This document shows positions 1 through 10,692 of a stretch of 64,000 nt of DNA, piece by piece. The DNA lies in assembly GCA_001592805.2 (NCBI GenBank), contig CP051141.1, positions 1,674,001-1,738,000 on the forward strand, read 5' to 3'. Numbering within the stretch: position 1 is the stretch's first letter; each line of letters starts with the position of its first letter. The translations under genes and the position numbers were made by a program. The DNA is from Peltaster fructicola (lineage: Eukaryota > Ascomycota > Dothideomycetes). The notes beneath the pieces were generated by a model that had not been told where the DNA came from, did no database searches, and worked only from the letters and a program-made list of their open reading frames with translations.

Positions 1-1573
1 TCTCAAGTTGCTCTCACACAAGAACATCCTCAGACTCGAAGAAATGGCTGTTGAAAGACAATCAGGTATGGTACGCGACACTGTAGCACTTCGGCCACTG
101 ATGACTGGATAGCTGAGGACAAGACGAAGAGCGGCAAGCGACGTGCGACGCTATACATGGTCACTCCATACATGGACCACGATCTGAGCGGAATGTTGAC
201 CAATCCTGATATCAACTTCTCGGAACCACAGATCAAATGCTACATGCAGCAACTATTGGAGGGAGTGCGGTACTTGCACGCAGTAAGTAGTATGAGGGAA
301 CGTATCGCTCCATCTGACGCAGTACCAGTCGCACATTCTTCACCGAGATATGAAGGCGGCCAACATCCTCATCTCGAACAAAGGCCTCCTGCAAATCGCC
401 GATTTTGGTCTTGCGAGACACTACGAAGGACCTACTCCAAAATCCGGTGACGGAAATGGCGAAGCCGTGCGCGACTACACGAGCCTTGTCGTCACCCGAT
501 GGTACCGACCGCCAGAACTGCTTCTCACACTCAGGCGATATACACCAGCTATCGATGTGTGGGGTGTAGGATGTGTGTTCGCGGAGATGTACGAGCGCAA
601 ACCGATTCTCGAAGGAAGGACTGACGTCGATCAATGTGTCCGCATCTTTCAGCTCATCGGCTCACCTACGGATGAAACTATGCCAGGCTGGCACAAACTC
701 CCTGGCTGCGAAGGTCAAAATCAATGGGACTACAAGAAGGGCGACATCGATCAGAGATTTGGTAGTCGCATGAGTAAGACTGGGCTCGAACTGCTGAAAA
801 AGATGCTGTGCTTAGACTGGCGCAAGCGAGTGAACGCCATAGATGCGCTCGCACATCCGTACTTTACCACAGCACCGCTGCCTGCAGATCCTTCGCAACT
901 GCCAACCTACAAGGACAGCCATGAACTTGACTCTCGTAAGCGAGGTCACAACAAGGAGAGAGCACTACCAGCTGCGCCTGCAGGTGGCACTGTCGGCATG
1001 GGTCCTGACGAGCAAGTCTACGGACAGGATGCATATGGCAATGGCAATGGCAATGGCTATGGCTATGACCGCCAACGGCGAGACCGCGGACCTTCTTCCA
1101 ACTATCCACCTAGGCCAGATGACAGGTACGGCGCACCCACAAATGGCACTCGTCAGCCAGCTTGGCGACAAGACCAAGAACGTGAAAGAGCTAGAGCTGC
1201 GCCTGCGAATGGTCATGCGCTGCCACCACGACCCAACGGCTTGCCAAATCGTCCTGACACTGGACCACCACGAGGACCACCTGGTAGGACAAACGGTTCT
1301 GCTGACACATATGTCCCTCGCTATGGAGACCGATCGCGCGACGATGGCTACGAGCGAAGTCGCCAGACATATCGTGATCCAGATGCACCAGATCGGCGAC
1401 GGGATCAATATTCAGCTCGAGACGATCGCGACTATCAGCGTCGTACACGGAGTCGAAGCCCAGAACGATCTGAAGCAAGGTGTGTACTATGAGGCCTTGC
1501 TGTGAGGATGACTAACATATCATTTAGGCGGGAAAGATTGCAAAACCGCGAACGAGAAATGTATCGGAGATGA
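1..1573 (+). CDS. BUR1: BUR1/CDK9-type cyclin-dependent kinase, 5' end outside window
   Basis: Catalytic subunit of the BUR kinase (P-TEFb/CDK9 relative), a nuclear kinase that phosphorylates RNA polymerase II CTD and Spt5 during elongation. Exons read as 2..65, 113..282, 329..1479 and 1528..1573; all junctions are GT..AG and keep frame. Visible: catalytic loop [10 protein letters not shown] (joined across the intron at 283..328), [11 protein letters not shown], and the activation segment [13 protein letters not shown] with its T-loop Thr. The C-terminal tail is Arg/Gly/Pro-rich with a Gly-Asn/Gly-Tyr run and RS-like residues, ending in a short last exon ([18 protein letters not shown]). The glycine-rich loop and cyclin-binding helix lie off the window. 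Family assignment is strong because [12 protein letters not shown] and [13 protein letters not shown] are typical of fungal BUR1. I infer nothing unusual except the tail repeat. Confidence 0.9.
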
Positions 1574-1911
1574 AGAATGACACGATCGATAGCAGTACAA
1601 GCACATCGGCTGCAACAACTACCAGAAGCATACGGCCACTGCACATAATCAGCGCCTCAGCATTAAGCGCTTGTCACGATCAAGATATAATGCCTGCGCA
1701 GTATCATTACAGTAATACATGTACACGTACGACACCACGAACAACGAGTCTCGATGGTGACGCGCAATAGTCATTGGCTATGTACATTGTGTTTGCGCCA
1801 TGTGGTGGATTTGGAATGTGAGCACGATGTGGCATTCCGACGAAGCGGTCTCTGGCATACAGCAGCGCGTTCTCGCATCCATACTGCGAAGATCATAGTA
1901 CCTTCAGCATT
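1574..1911. other. Intergenic, BUR1 3' side / WSC gene promoter
   Basis: No coding signal. Must hold the BUR1 3' UTR and the promoter of the next gene; I see no clear TATA box or repeat. Confidence 0.5.
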
Positions 1912-4180
1912 ATGCTAGGCATCATGACTTCCAGACTTGCCCTTCGGTCGCTCTGGCTGACCACCTTGTGCAGTGGCGTTGATGCCTTCTGGCGCATGAA
2001 CTGTGCGGTGGTTCACACTGGACGCATCGACCCAATCATCAATCCCGGCACTGTGTCAGGGCATGTTCACACGATCGTCGGTGGCTCCAGTGAGTCCCAA
2101 GACCATGGAACAGAGCTATGAATGCTGACTATTCGATAGACGTTGGTGTCAACTCGACGTATTCCAGCCTCACGAACTCTTCATGCTCATCATGCGAAAT
2201 ACAGGCAGATAAGTCAGCGTACTGGACGCCACTCCTCTACTATCAGTATCCCAATGGTTCGTTCATCGAGGTACCGCACTCAGGAAGTGTCATCTACTAT
2301 GTCACAAGAGGTCCTACTTCACCTTACACCGTCCCTTTTCCACCAGGGTTCCAGATGGTGACCGGAGACCGATCAGCACGAAGCTATGACAACACATCGT
2401 ATACTTGGGGCAATGCTACATACCCTGGCCGCCCAATTGCAGACAGGGTCAGCTTCGACCGCTTCGCCGATGGACCTCCTTTACCCAATCAGCCCTTCAT
2501 GTTCAATACTACTTGTGCCAACGGTATGAGAGCACAGGTACATTTCCAGACATGTTGGGATGGCGTGAACCTCTACAAGCCGGATCAGTCGCATGTGGCT
2601 TACTTGAGTCAAATCGACGACGGTGTATGTCCGCCGGGTTACCCAGTTGTGATTCCACATCTGTTCATGGAGACAAGTTATGCTGTCGCTCAAGTCCCAG
2701 ACCAGGCACCCGGAGGACAATTTGTCTTCTCTCATGGTGATCCTACAGGCTACGGATTCCATGCCGACTTTCAGAATGGTTGGGATCCAGTTGTTCAGGC
2801 AGCGGCAGTTGCGAATTGCCTCATTCCTGACAACTTCGGTCAGATCTCATTCTGCCCATCTCTTCTAGCCAGTGACACCAATGGATATGCCTTGAACTGT
2901 CCCGAACGTGACCGCCACAGATTGGTGAGCCTGTTCACGGTTTGTTGAGTAAGCTACCAGGGTGTATCACAATCACTCCCGGTCCTGCTGCAGCGCCAGC
3001 AGCATCAATGGCTTGTCCTGCAAGCTCGCCAAAGCCCAGTGTGACCTATACTGTGGACTCGACACCACTCGCTACAAGAGCTGTGCAACCATATCAACCT
3101 TTCGGCTTGGCCAACGAGGTCTATCTTGGTTGCTTCAACGACAGTGCTGCTGGCATTCGTACTTTGAATGCCTACTCTGTACTGAGCTACTTGAATATGA
3201 CCGTCGAATACTGTCAGGCAATCTGTACCTCGCAGGGCTATCGTCTCAGCGGTGTCGAGTATGCACAGGAGTGCCACTGCGACAACTTCCTCAATCCGAC
3301 AGCTGTCAATGGTTCGAACCAATGTTCCTGGAACTGTGGAGGCACAATGGAAACCGGTGGCACACAGGAGATATGCGGCGGCTTAGGCTATATCAATGTC
3401 TACAACCTGACAGATCCGAACTTCAATGCCAACGGCAGCGAAGTCAACAGTGCTGGTCAAGCATCGCCATATACTCCAGCAGCACCTTTCGCCGCGGGAT
3501 ACGTAGGTTGTTACACAGATTCAGTCACCTCTCGAACGCTGACCAGCGCTATGGTCACGCAGAACAACATGACCTGGGAAGTGTGCGCTGCCTTCTGTGA
3601 CTCGCAAGGCGGCTTTCAATACTACGGCCTGGAGTACGCCACTCAATGCTATTGCGGCAGTACGATCAGCTCGCCAGGCATGTTGTTAAACGCTACATCG
3701 ACGCCATCCAATTCATCTTGCAACGTCCGTTGTCAAGGCGCAGAGACTGAAATCTGTGGAGGCAGTGGTGTCATGACCATTTATTCGAATCTTACCTTCA
3801 TCGTGCCAGCAGCCCGACCAAAGATTGGCAAGTACACGACCGGACAATGTCTCACTGACCCGAATACAAGCGGTCGAGCATTGCAAGGAGCGCATTTGAC
3901 GAGCCAGCTCATGACCAATGAGATGTGTGTCAAGTACTGCCTGGGAAAGGAGTTCCACTACGCTGGGTATGTTTCGCATGCTGTCTGTGCAGGTGCACAA
4001 GCTAACCAAGGATCCAGAGTCGAGTACGGCGTGGAGTGCTATTGTGATAACAGCATTGCTTCAGATGTTGGTGCGAGTCTTATCGCATGTCCTTCGTCTT
4101 CAACGTTTTGTGGTGGAAATCGCAACGAGTTCTGCGGTGGGCCGAACCTCATCAGTCTGTACTATTCCCCTACCTTGTGA
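1912..4180 (+). CDS. Secreted DUF1996 + triple-WSC-domain protein
   Basis: Predicted secreted cell-wall or carbohydrate-binding protein. Exons 1912..2089, 2140..3966 and 4018..4180; introns 2090..2139 and 3967..4017 are canonical. The start is 1912 or the in-frame ATG at 1924; either gives a hydrophobic signal peptide ending near VDAFW. DUF1996 follows (FWRMNC, HVHTIVGG, DKSAYWTP, ending LPGC), then three Cys-rich WSC domains (YLGCFND, YVGCYTD, TGQCLTD starts; each ends with an ICGG/FCGG motif). The last intron restores the WSC signature AGVEYGVECYC. WSC domains bind carbohydrate; the role of DUF1996 is unknown. Oddity: frame changes between NCPERD and PPQIGEPVHG near 2909-2912, equivalent to one missing base; no intron of the right length fits. 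Could be a sequencing error or a real lesion. The PAN-like secreted gene follows on the same strand. Confidence 0.85.
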
Positions 4181-4419
4181 TCAGGATAGCTGTTCAATGG
4201 ACAGTCATGGTTGTCCCTGCAGCGTCGCACAGAAATTCTTGTTCGTGAGCGCCTTGCACGCCAAGTGCAGTGAGGTTGAGAATGCGACTTCCATTGACAT
4301 TCCCTTGGCTTCCTTGCATGAACGAGGTTGGACCCAGGTCATACTCTTGGCGCAGACAAATACTTGACCATGTCGTGTTTAGACCTCATCTCGAGAGTGT
4401 ACAGTTCGGCGCAGCAAAC

Positions 4420-7133
4420 ATGCACACTCGTTCTTTGCTGGTCAACGCAATATTGTTATCGACAACAGTAGCACAGATTCCTGGTCTGTTACCACCCGGG
4501 CAGCTGACGAGTGAGGAGTCATCAGCAACACTATTACTCTTTACACCAAGCGTTTCTCTCAGCGCCGGCTTGTCTGCATCGCCGATACTTCAGCTCACTA
4601 CGCTGTTGACCAGCCTGCGCCCGGATGCATCTGTCGATGGAGGACCTCAATCAATAACTGATCTTGAAACCTTTCCAATCATTCTACCAGACAGCGTCAC
4701 AACATCCAATTATGATTCGGTGACACGGTACATCTTTTCCTTGATGTTGCTCGTCTGCAGAGAACTCGGTAACACGATGGATCCTTCCAGACGGTGACTC
4801 GTCTTCTTACGACTCCGTGACGCGATATATCCAGCCTGTCACTGCAGAGCCCGAGTCGGTGACGAATCTGGAGACCTTTCCATGGATTGTGCCGGATAGC
4901 ACTGCCACGGCGGCTGCTTCCTTGACAGCCATTGGCACATCGCTGCCGTTCCCAGTGATGACAGGTACACAGATCCAGACAGTACAGTCGGCGCCGAGCT
5001 GGATAACCGTCAACACTTTTCCAGAACAAAGCCCCTTTGTTACACAGCGACTGCAGACTTCCCAGACAGTGACGAACCTCGAGACGTTCCCAAGTATCAT
5101 ACCAGATGAGACGATATCGCCGACCGCTTCGATCGGGCTTTCGAATCTGCCCATCAATTCCAGCCTTGGACTAGGAATGACATTCACGCCGATTGTCATC
5201 AGACTTTCAACCTTGGGCAGTCCAATCTTCTCGACTGCTTTTTCAACCATGGGCAGTCCTTATTACCCAACTGCTGCCCTCCCGTCGAGCACTGGATTTA
5301 GTCGAATAGGCACCCTTTCAATCGCATCATTGACACCTGTCAGCGCTGCATCTGTAGGTGCCTCCGCAATCGCTACTCCTAGTCCACCTTTGGGCGGTCC
5401 GTTCTGCCAGTACTATGCACCGCAGTGTCCACTATGCGATGGGGCCACAGTTCTCGATGGCAATGGCTCGTATTGGCAGGTCTTCTGCGATGCCATGGTA
5501 GTAACACCAAAGAACTACATGCAGGTTGGCAACTCATCTGCTGCAGGCTGCCTGACGGCCTGCAACAAGTTTTCCGGCTGTAGTGCTGCATCGATCTCTC
5601 GAACCAATAACTGCTTGCTCGGCATTGGTACTCCGCACTATTTGTCCCATCAACAGGGCGAGGTCGGCTTCCTGAGGGTGGTCCGTGGTGTTGAAGCATC
5701 GTCCATGAGCGGTTCGGTGACAGTATCAGCTGTCTCTTTGACTATACCTACATCCGCACCCATAACCAGAACCTCTGTGGCCGTAGCTACCCAGCCGCCT
5801 AACCTGGCGGGATGCACTTTGACAGACATCAACTGTCCGCGATGCAATCTCGTTGACATAACCGACTCGTATGGACAAGCCTTCCGAATCCTGTGCGATG
5901 CATACTTGATCAGCTCACAGTACAGTGACATCTCCACGACGGTGCTGGATGACTGTCTCAACAGTTGCAACGATGGCAGCTGCATTGGCGTCTCATACGA
6001 CGACGGCAAGTGTCATATTGCGCGTGGGCGATTGATCGGTTCTGAGCCCACTGATGGCAGTTTTGCTCTTCGTGCCATTGCGCTCGAGCAGCGGCAATGT
6101 CTCGTCCTCGTCCAATTTGTCCAGCAGCGCCTTGATTAGCTCTGTGACGTTCGGACAGCCTGCAGGCCAATCCACACTGAACCCAGTGCTGCTGACACCA
6201 AGCGCGTTCCCGACCGGGGCCTTCACCATCGAAACCTGGCGCACAGGAACTAGTACAGCTCCTGCTACAAGCACCGCCACAGCTTGCAACACTAGCTTGG
6301 ACACCATCTGCGCCACATGCCAAGACCTGATCGACGACAATGGCGTTCAGTACAGAGTCTCCTGCGATTGGAGTACTGAATGCCAGTCCGCGACTCCTGT
6401 GAATACCACCTCTGTGGAGGAGTGCATGTTGGCTTGTGATCAGGCGCCGGACTGCCAGGGAGGCTATTTTCCAGACCAGGTGACGAACGAGTGTAACTTG
6501 TGTCCACAGTTCATAGGCGCAGATCGACCGAGGACTGGTCCGCCGACAGTTGCCTTCTTGCGTCCGGGGACTGCAGAATCTAGCAGTACAGCCCTTGGCT
6601 CAGGTGCATCCCGTATTGCTACAGTGCCGACTGAGATGTCCATATTGACAGCTACCGGATCGTCACTGATCACACAGCCATTGAATTTGACCACGATCAC
6701 GGACAGAGCCAGTTGGACCGCATCAAGCACTGCTACAACATCAGCACAAGCATCGAGCATTAGCTCAGATCCCGCCACAACAGTGTCCTGTCCAGCATCT
6801 AATGGTAAGGAGTATGCGCTTGGCGACATCCAGACGCCCTTCACAATATTCTGTGATGTTGCGGTCTATGCTCAACCATACACTATCTTTCCTGTGGACA
6901 GCTTGTTGGAGTGTGCGAGGGATTGCGACGTGGGCTGCTCTGCCTTCGAATACGTCAACGGCATCTGCCAATTGTTCGATGGCATCTACGATGTGGTTGC
7001 TGTGAAAGGCGCCATCGTTGGTTATGCATTTGACTTCAGCGATGGCGCTGCTGGACCGGAGATCTTCACTGTGCCTGGACCGGTGATTGCATCGTCATTT
7101 CCGACGGCGTCTGTTGCATCTGGAGTGGTATGA
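4420..7133 (+). CDS. Secreted PAN/apple-like cysteine-rich multidomain protein
   Basis: Unnamed secreted protein. Begins MHTRSLLVNAILLSTTVAQ, a clear signal peptide. The N-terminal third is Ser/Thr-rich and carries degenerate repeats built on LETFPxIxPD (three copies near 4650, 4870, 5080) alternating with DSVTRYI/NSVTRWI units. After that come four PAN/apple-like modules with paired cysteines, at about 5400-5690 (CPLCDG..FCDAM), 5815-6080 (CPRCN..LCDAY), 6280-6570 (CATCQ..SCDWS) and 6785-7050 (FCDVAVY..CARDCDVGC), separated by Ser/Thr linkers. PAN modules usually bind protein or glycans. The model is broken in two places: between 4720 and 4762 a 43-nt GT..AG intron would join the frames; near 6075-6100 a one-base surplus is needed because no good intron fits. 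Likely a surface or adhesion protein; exact function unknown. Confidence 0.65.
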
Positions 7134-7330
7134 CCGGCGCTGTGACTCGTCTGGTTGGTCCGGAAACAAGAAGCCCTGAGCGACTGGCGAGTCTGAGGTT
7201 CGAGTGGTGTACGAGCCAAGGTCTTGATGTAAAGCAATGAATTATGATACATATGCTGTGCTGCATGTCGTTATATGTGAAGGGCTAATCGTTGTGTGCG
7301 ATTGCCTGCTCACTGAGTTTTCGTCAGTCG

Positions 7331-8434
7331 TCAATCATTCATAACATTATCCCCAACGCCCAGTACATGTAATGTTGTCTTGTAGCGTGCATGACCACTG
7401 CTGTCACTCATATCTCGCTCTCTTGTAGCCATTTCCAGAGCCACGATCAGTCTTCTCTGCCTCTTACGCTCAAGCTCTTCCCGCATGATTCGCTCGACGT
7501 TGCTCATTTTCTTCTCTGGCTCCGGCCGCTTATGTATGACCTTCTTAGTAGGAGCTGCCTTAGAAGGAAGTGCGCTAGATCCTGTGGTTTTGGTGGGTCG
7601 AGAGAGAGAGCTCACAGGCGCACTGACGGGTGCTGGAGCTGGTTGCTGCGCTGGTAGATCCTGCTCTGGTAGATCCTGCTGTGCCTCGTTCGACAAAGGT
7701 TCGTCCTTTGTGGAATAAGTGTCGAGACTTTGTTCCTTGGGAGCATTATCATCTGGTGGTGGTGGATTCGGCTTGGAGAGAGGCTTCATACTTAGCCCAA
7801 ATGAGATTTTGACAGGCTGAGCATCCTCGACTGTGGCAGGTGGTGGTGTAGGTACTTTCTCGGCAGCCGCAGCCAATGCAGCAGCTTGTGCTTTAGCCTT
7901 GCGGATTTGCTGGGCAAGCAATTTGCTCTCGAGGTCCTCTTCTCCTTTCGCCTGCCGATCCTTGTTCTTGACATCTTCTCGCCGCTTGACAGCCTCAGGA
8001 CTATCGTCGATCCACTGAATTGTCAAACCTCTTTCGCCCTCTTCCACCTTGCAAATACTCTCGCGGCCGAGATACTTGGCGAATTCAGTCAGACTCTGCC
8101 ATCGTGTGGCATTCATGTGGACATGCTCCTTATCTTTGATGTACTCGTTGTAGAAGTGGTTGATGTGGATCTTCTTCTCGCCGTGTGAAGTCCGCAGCAG
8201 CTGTAGGAAGTCCCGTTTGAATTGACTGCTGTAGTTGTTAATGTACTTGCTCGGGTTTTCGCCGACAAGCATCATCTGTCGCACATGGCCCTCGGAGAGG
8301 GTATGCTGTTTGAAACCGTTCTCATCGCGACATTGCTTTGCGCAAACTTGACAGTACCAGCGAAGTCGCTGGAGTCCTTTCGCCTTAGACTTGTTGGCCA
8401 CCCACTTCGTGCTGCCCACTTCTGCTTTCGGCAT
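7331..8434 (-). CDS. KIN17-family DNA/RNA-binding protein
   Basis: Nuclear curved-DNA and RNA-binding protein of the KIN17 (yeast RTS2) family, linked in other eukaryotes to replication, repair and splicing. I choose the ATG at 8434 because the conserved family start MPKAEVGSTKW begins there; the frame is open further upstream but not conserved-looking. Order: C2H2 zinc finger (CQVCAKQC..HTLSEGH, residues about 28-50), then the Kin17 winged-helix region (NYSSQFKRDFLQLLRTSHG to TRWQSLTEFAKYLGRE), then an Ala/Lys coiled-coil segment and a Pro/Ser-rich linker, ending in a basic helix (VERIMREELERKRQRR). The last about 40 residues do not resemble the family and may include an unspliced intron (a GTAAGA donor lies at the Arg-rich helix), so the exact C-terminus is uncertain. 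Convergent with the PAN gene. Confidence 0.88.
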   Translation of the reverse strand: MPKAEVGSTKWVANKSKAKGLQRLRWYCQVCAKQCRDENGFKQHTLSEGHVRQMMLVGENPSKYINNYSSQFKRDFLQLLRTSHGEKKIHINHFYNEYIKDKEHVHMNATRWQSLTEFAKYLGRESICKVEEGERGLTIQWIDDSPEAVKRREDVKNKDRQAKGEEDLESKLLAQQIRKAKAQAAALAAAAEKVPTPPPATVEDAQPVKISFGLSMKPLSKPNPPPPDDNAPKEQSLDTYSTKDEPLSNEAQQDLPEQDLPAQQPAPAPVSAPVSSLSRPTKTTGSSALPSKAAPTKKVIHKRPEPEKKMSNVERIMREELERKRQRRLIVALEMATRERDMSDSSGHARYKTTLHVLGVGDNVMND

Positions 8435-8713
8435 CTTGGTGGTGATAATGGTTGAAATATGGTTGTGCTCCAGAACTTGTCGCAAAGCAAAGAATAACAT
8501 ATGAAGTGATGACTGATGATTGCGCACGGACCGCTTCGCTACTGACGACGTCACTCATATTGCAGTACATCTGGCTTGCACTACACCTATGTAGTCTATG
8601 GAACCCTGGAGCTTCAAGTGCTTCGACGTCGCCCTGTCGGCTGCTCGTTGTACTGCATGGTTCGGGTGCGAAGTAGTTGCTCAACAACCTATGCAGAGCA
8701 TGCTTAGGACCTC

Positions 8714-10044
8714 CTACCTGTCGAATTTGGAATGTATTGGGCCGCCAGGAGAGCTCTCCAACCGAGCTGTAAGCACTTCGACGCCTGTCTTTGTGACTAG
8801 TAGAGTATGCTCTGTTGAGTGTCAGCGATCATTTTTAGTCAGTGCGTTCTATGCATACCGAATTGAGCAGAGAATCGACCATCAACCGTGACGTTCGTCC
8901 AGTTGTCCGGCCAGTAGATCTCTTTCGCCTTTCCTAAGGTCAGGATGGGCTCGATGGTAAAAGCCATGCCAGGCTTACAGATACCGACAGCCCTGTTCTT
9001 AGCGTAATGCGGTATCCATGGCGGTGGATGAAACTCAGTGTTGATACCGTGACCTCCCCAGGTGGTGATGATATGGCATCCTCGAGACTTCGCATGCTCC
9101 TCGATCACACGTCCGAACTCGCGTATAGGACAGCCAGGCTTGACGAGTGCGATGGCCACATCTAGACATTCTCTTGTTGCTTCGACCAATCTAACAGTTT
9201 CTGTATTGGCCTTGGCTCTGTCGCCGACATAGTAGGTCTCGTTGACATCAGCATGATAGCCTCCATGGTATAGAGATACGTCGAGGTTAAGTATGTCTCC
9301 ATCAAGCAGCGGCCGGTGATCAGGGATTCCATGGCACACAACCTCGTTCGGCGAAGTACACAAAGATTTCGGGAAATTGTTGTAGTTGAGAGGCGAAGGA
9401 TATGCCTGCAAGCATTAGTCCTATGGAGAATAGGATGGTATGACAGACTTGTCGTTCAATGCAAGCGTTGTGGCAGATCTCGTCAAGATAGTCTGTGGTA
9501 AACCCAGGTCGAATAGCTGCAGCAGTGATGTCAAGTACTTCGCGGGCCAATCTACACACTTTTCTCATGGCTTCTTGGCCTTTGGTGTCGAGTATATCGA
9601 TCTTGGACCTGTCCAGGCGCCTTTCAGCCTTGGGAACGCCAGTCTTCGACCAGTCAGGGTGTGATATCGCTTGTGATACTAGGCGTCTAGATGACAACGG
9701 GTAGACAGGCCTGACACTGCCAGTAAAGGGGAAGGCCGGAAAAGGATTAAAGCATCCTATGACTAACAGTACAGCACTCACAGGTCGATGCGAAAGCTAC
9801 CATCTGGTATCGTCTCGCTAGCAGGTTTGTGGAAAGACTTGTGGGTGCTCTGACGACAACTCAATCAATCCCATCATTGGCAAGCTCGTAAGATACAAAC
9901 CCAATTCTTCTTAAAGCAGTCTTGGGAGCAGAAGAAACCGTCTTTGAGCCCTAGCTTGAGACACGTTGGGCACTGCAAGGTACCAGCACTGTTCTTGCAA
10001 TCCTTGCCTGCGCACCTCTTCTGAGGCAGGCCACTCTCAACCAT
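8714..10044 (-). CDS. MAP1: Methionine aminopeptidase 1
   Basis: Cytosolic, ribosome-associated metalloenzyme removing initiator Met. Five exons: 9901..10044, 9801..9849, 9449..9756, 8859..9405 and 8714..8811, total 381 codons, the usual type-1 size. Introns 9850..9900, 9757..9800, 9406..9448 and 8812..8858 are GT..AG; the 9757..9800 choice gives IPDGCFNPFPAFPFTGSVRP and keeps frame. N-terminal tandem zinc finger (CAGKDCKNS..CPTC..FFCSQDC), characteristic of eukaryotic MetAP1, precedes the catalytic fold: SPNEVVCHGIPD (His), LNLDVSLYHGGYHADVNET (metal Asp pair), TTWGGHGI (metal His), FTIEPIL (metal Glu), and the C-terminal SAQFEHTLLVT with metal Glu that appears only after splicing. Start is ATG 10044 (MVESGLPQKRC). 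Confidence 0.95.
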
Positions 10045-10387
10045 GCTGGCTCCTCCTATGTAGGGCTGAGCGACTAGGACGGCGTACACAGTCGCAGGAG
10101 TGGTAATGAAGATGACGAGATGATCTAGGCAGAGCGACCTCCTGTGCGCTACGAGCTTTGCCGCTGAGGATGAGCTCTGCGGCTGATGAACATCGTTAGG
10201 CAGGGAAGCATCGGCGATCCACAGGTGTGATGCGGTAGACCTTCATAACGTATCCTCATCAGCATGCTGGAGTCGATTCAGAGTTCTCCAAATCGCACAT
10301 GATCTCGACACGACAAGACGAAAGCATGTACGAAAGCGACAAGAGAGGTTTATTCATGGAAAAAGCAGCGAGCCTTGCTGAAGCTTG

Positions 10388-10393
10388 ACGCGT
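10388..10393. promoter_or_regulatory. ACGCGT (MCB-like) box upstream of ORC6
   Basis: Palindromic ACGCGT, the MluI cell-cycle box bound by MBF (Mbp1/Swi6 class) in fungi, 300 nt before the ORC6 ATG. Functional assignment is inferred from position before an S-phase gene. Confidence 0.4.
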
Positions 10394-10581
10394 GAACACG
10401 CTCGCGTCACCGAATGTTGACAACGTCTGCTCTTTCTTCCTGCGACATCTTCACATTATCGTCGACTACTGGTCCCAAGCTTGAGCAGCAGCAGCAGCGT
10501 CTCAATTCTATACGTGCAAGCCGGGCTTTAAGCACTTCAAGAATGTGATCACTCAGCTTGTCGCTCGATGCGTCGTTGCTA

Positions 10582-10587
10582 ACGCGT
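10582..10587. promoter_or_regulatory. Second ACGCGT (MCB-like) box upstream of ORC6
   Basis: Second ACGCGT, about 106 nt before the ORC6 start codon. Two copies within 200 nt at a replication gene fit MBF control; a single copy would be unremarkable in 64 kb. Confidence 0.45.
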
Positions 10588-10692
10588 CTATAAGCATATG
10601 CAACTGCTGAAGAACTTCATGTAGGTACAACTTTCGTACCATCTCGCTGCTTACACCACAACACTCACCAAAGTGTGTCACAACTTTGAGAC

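Larger units (their letters stand above)
10045..10692. other. Divergent promoter region MAP1 / ORC6
   Basis: No coding signal. Head-to-head spacer between MAP1 (minus) and ORC6 (plus); contains two ACGCGT hexamers, listed separately, and a short CAG run near 10485. Confidence 0.6.
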
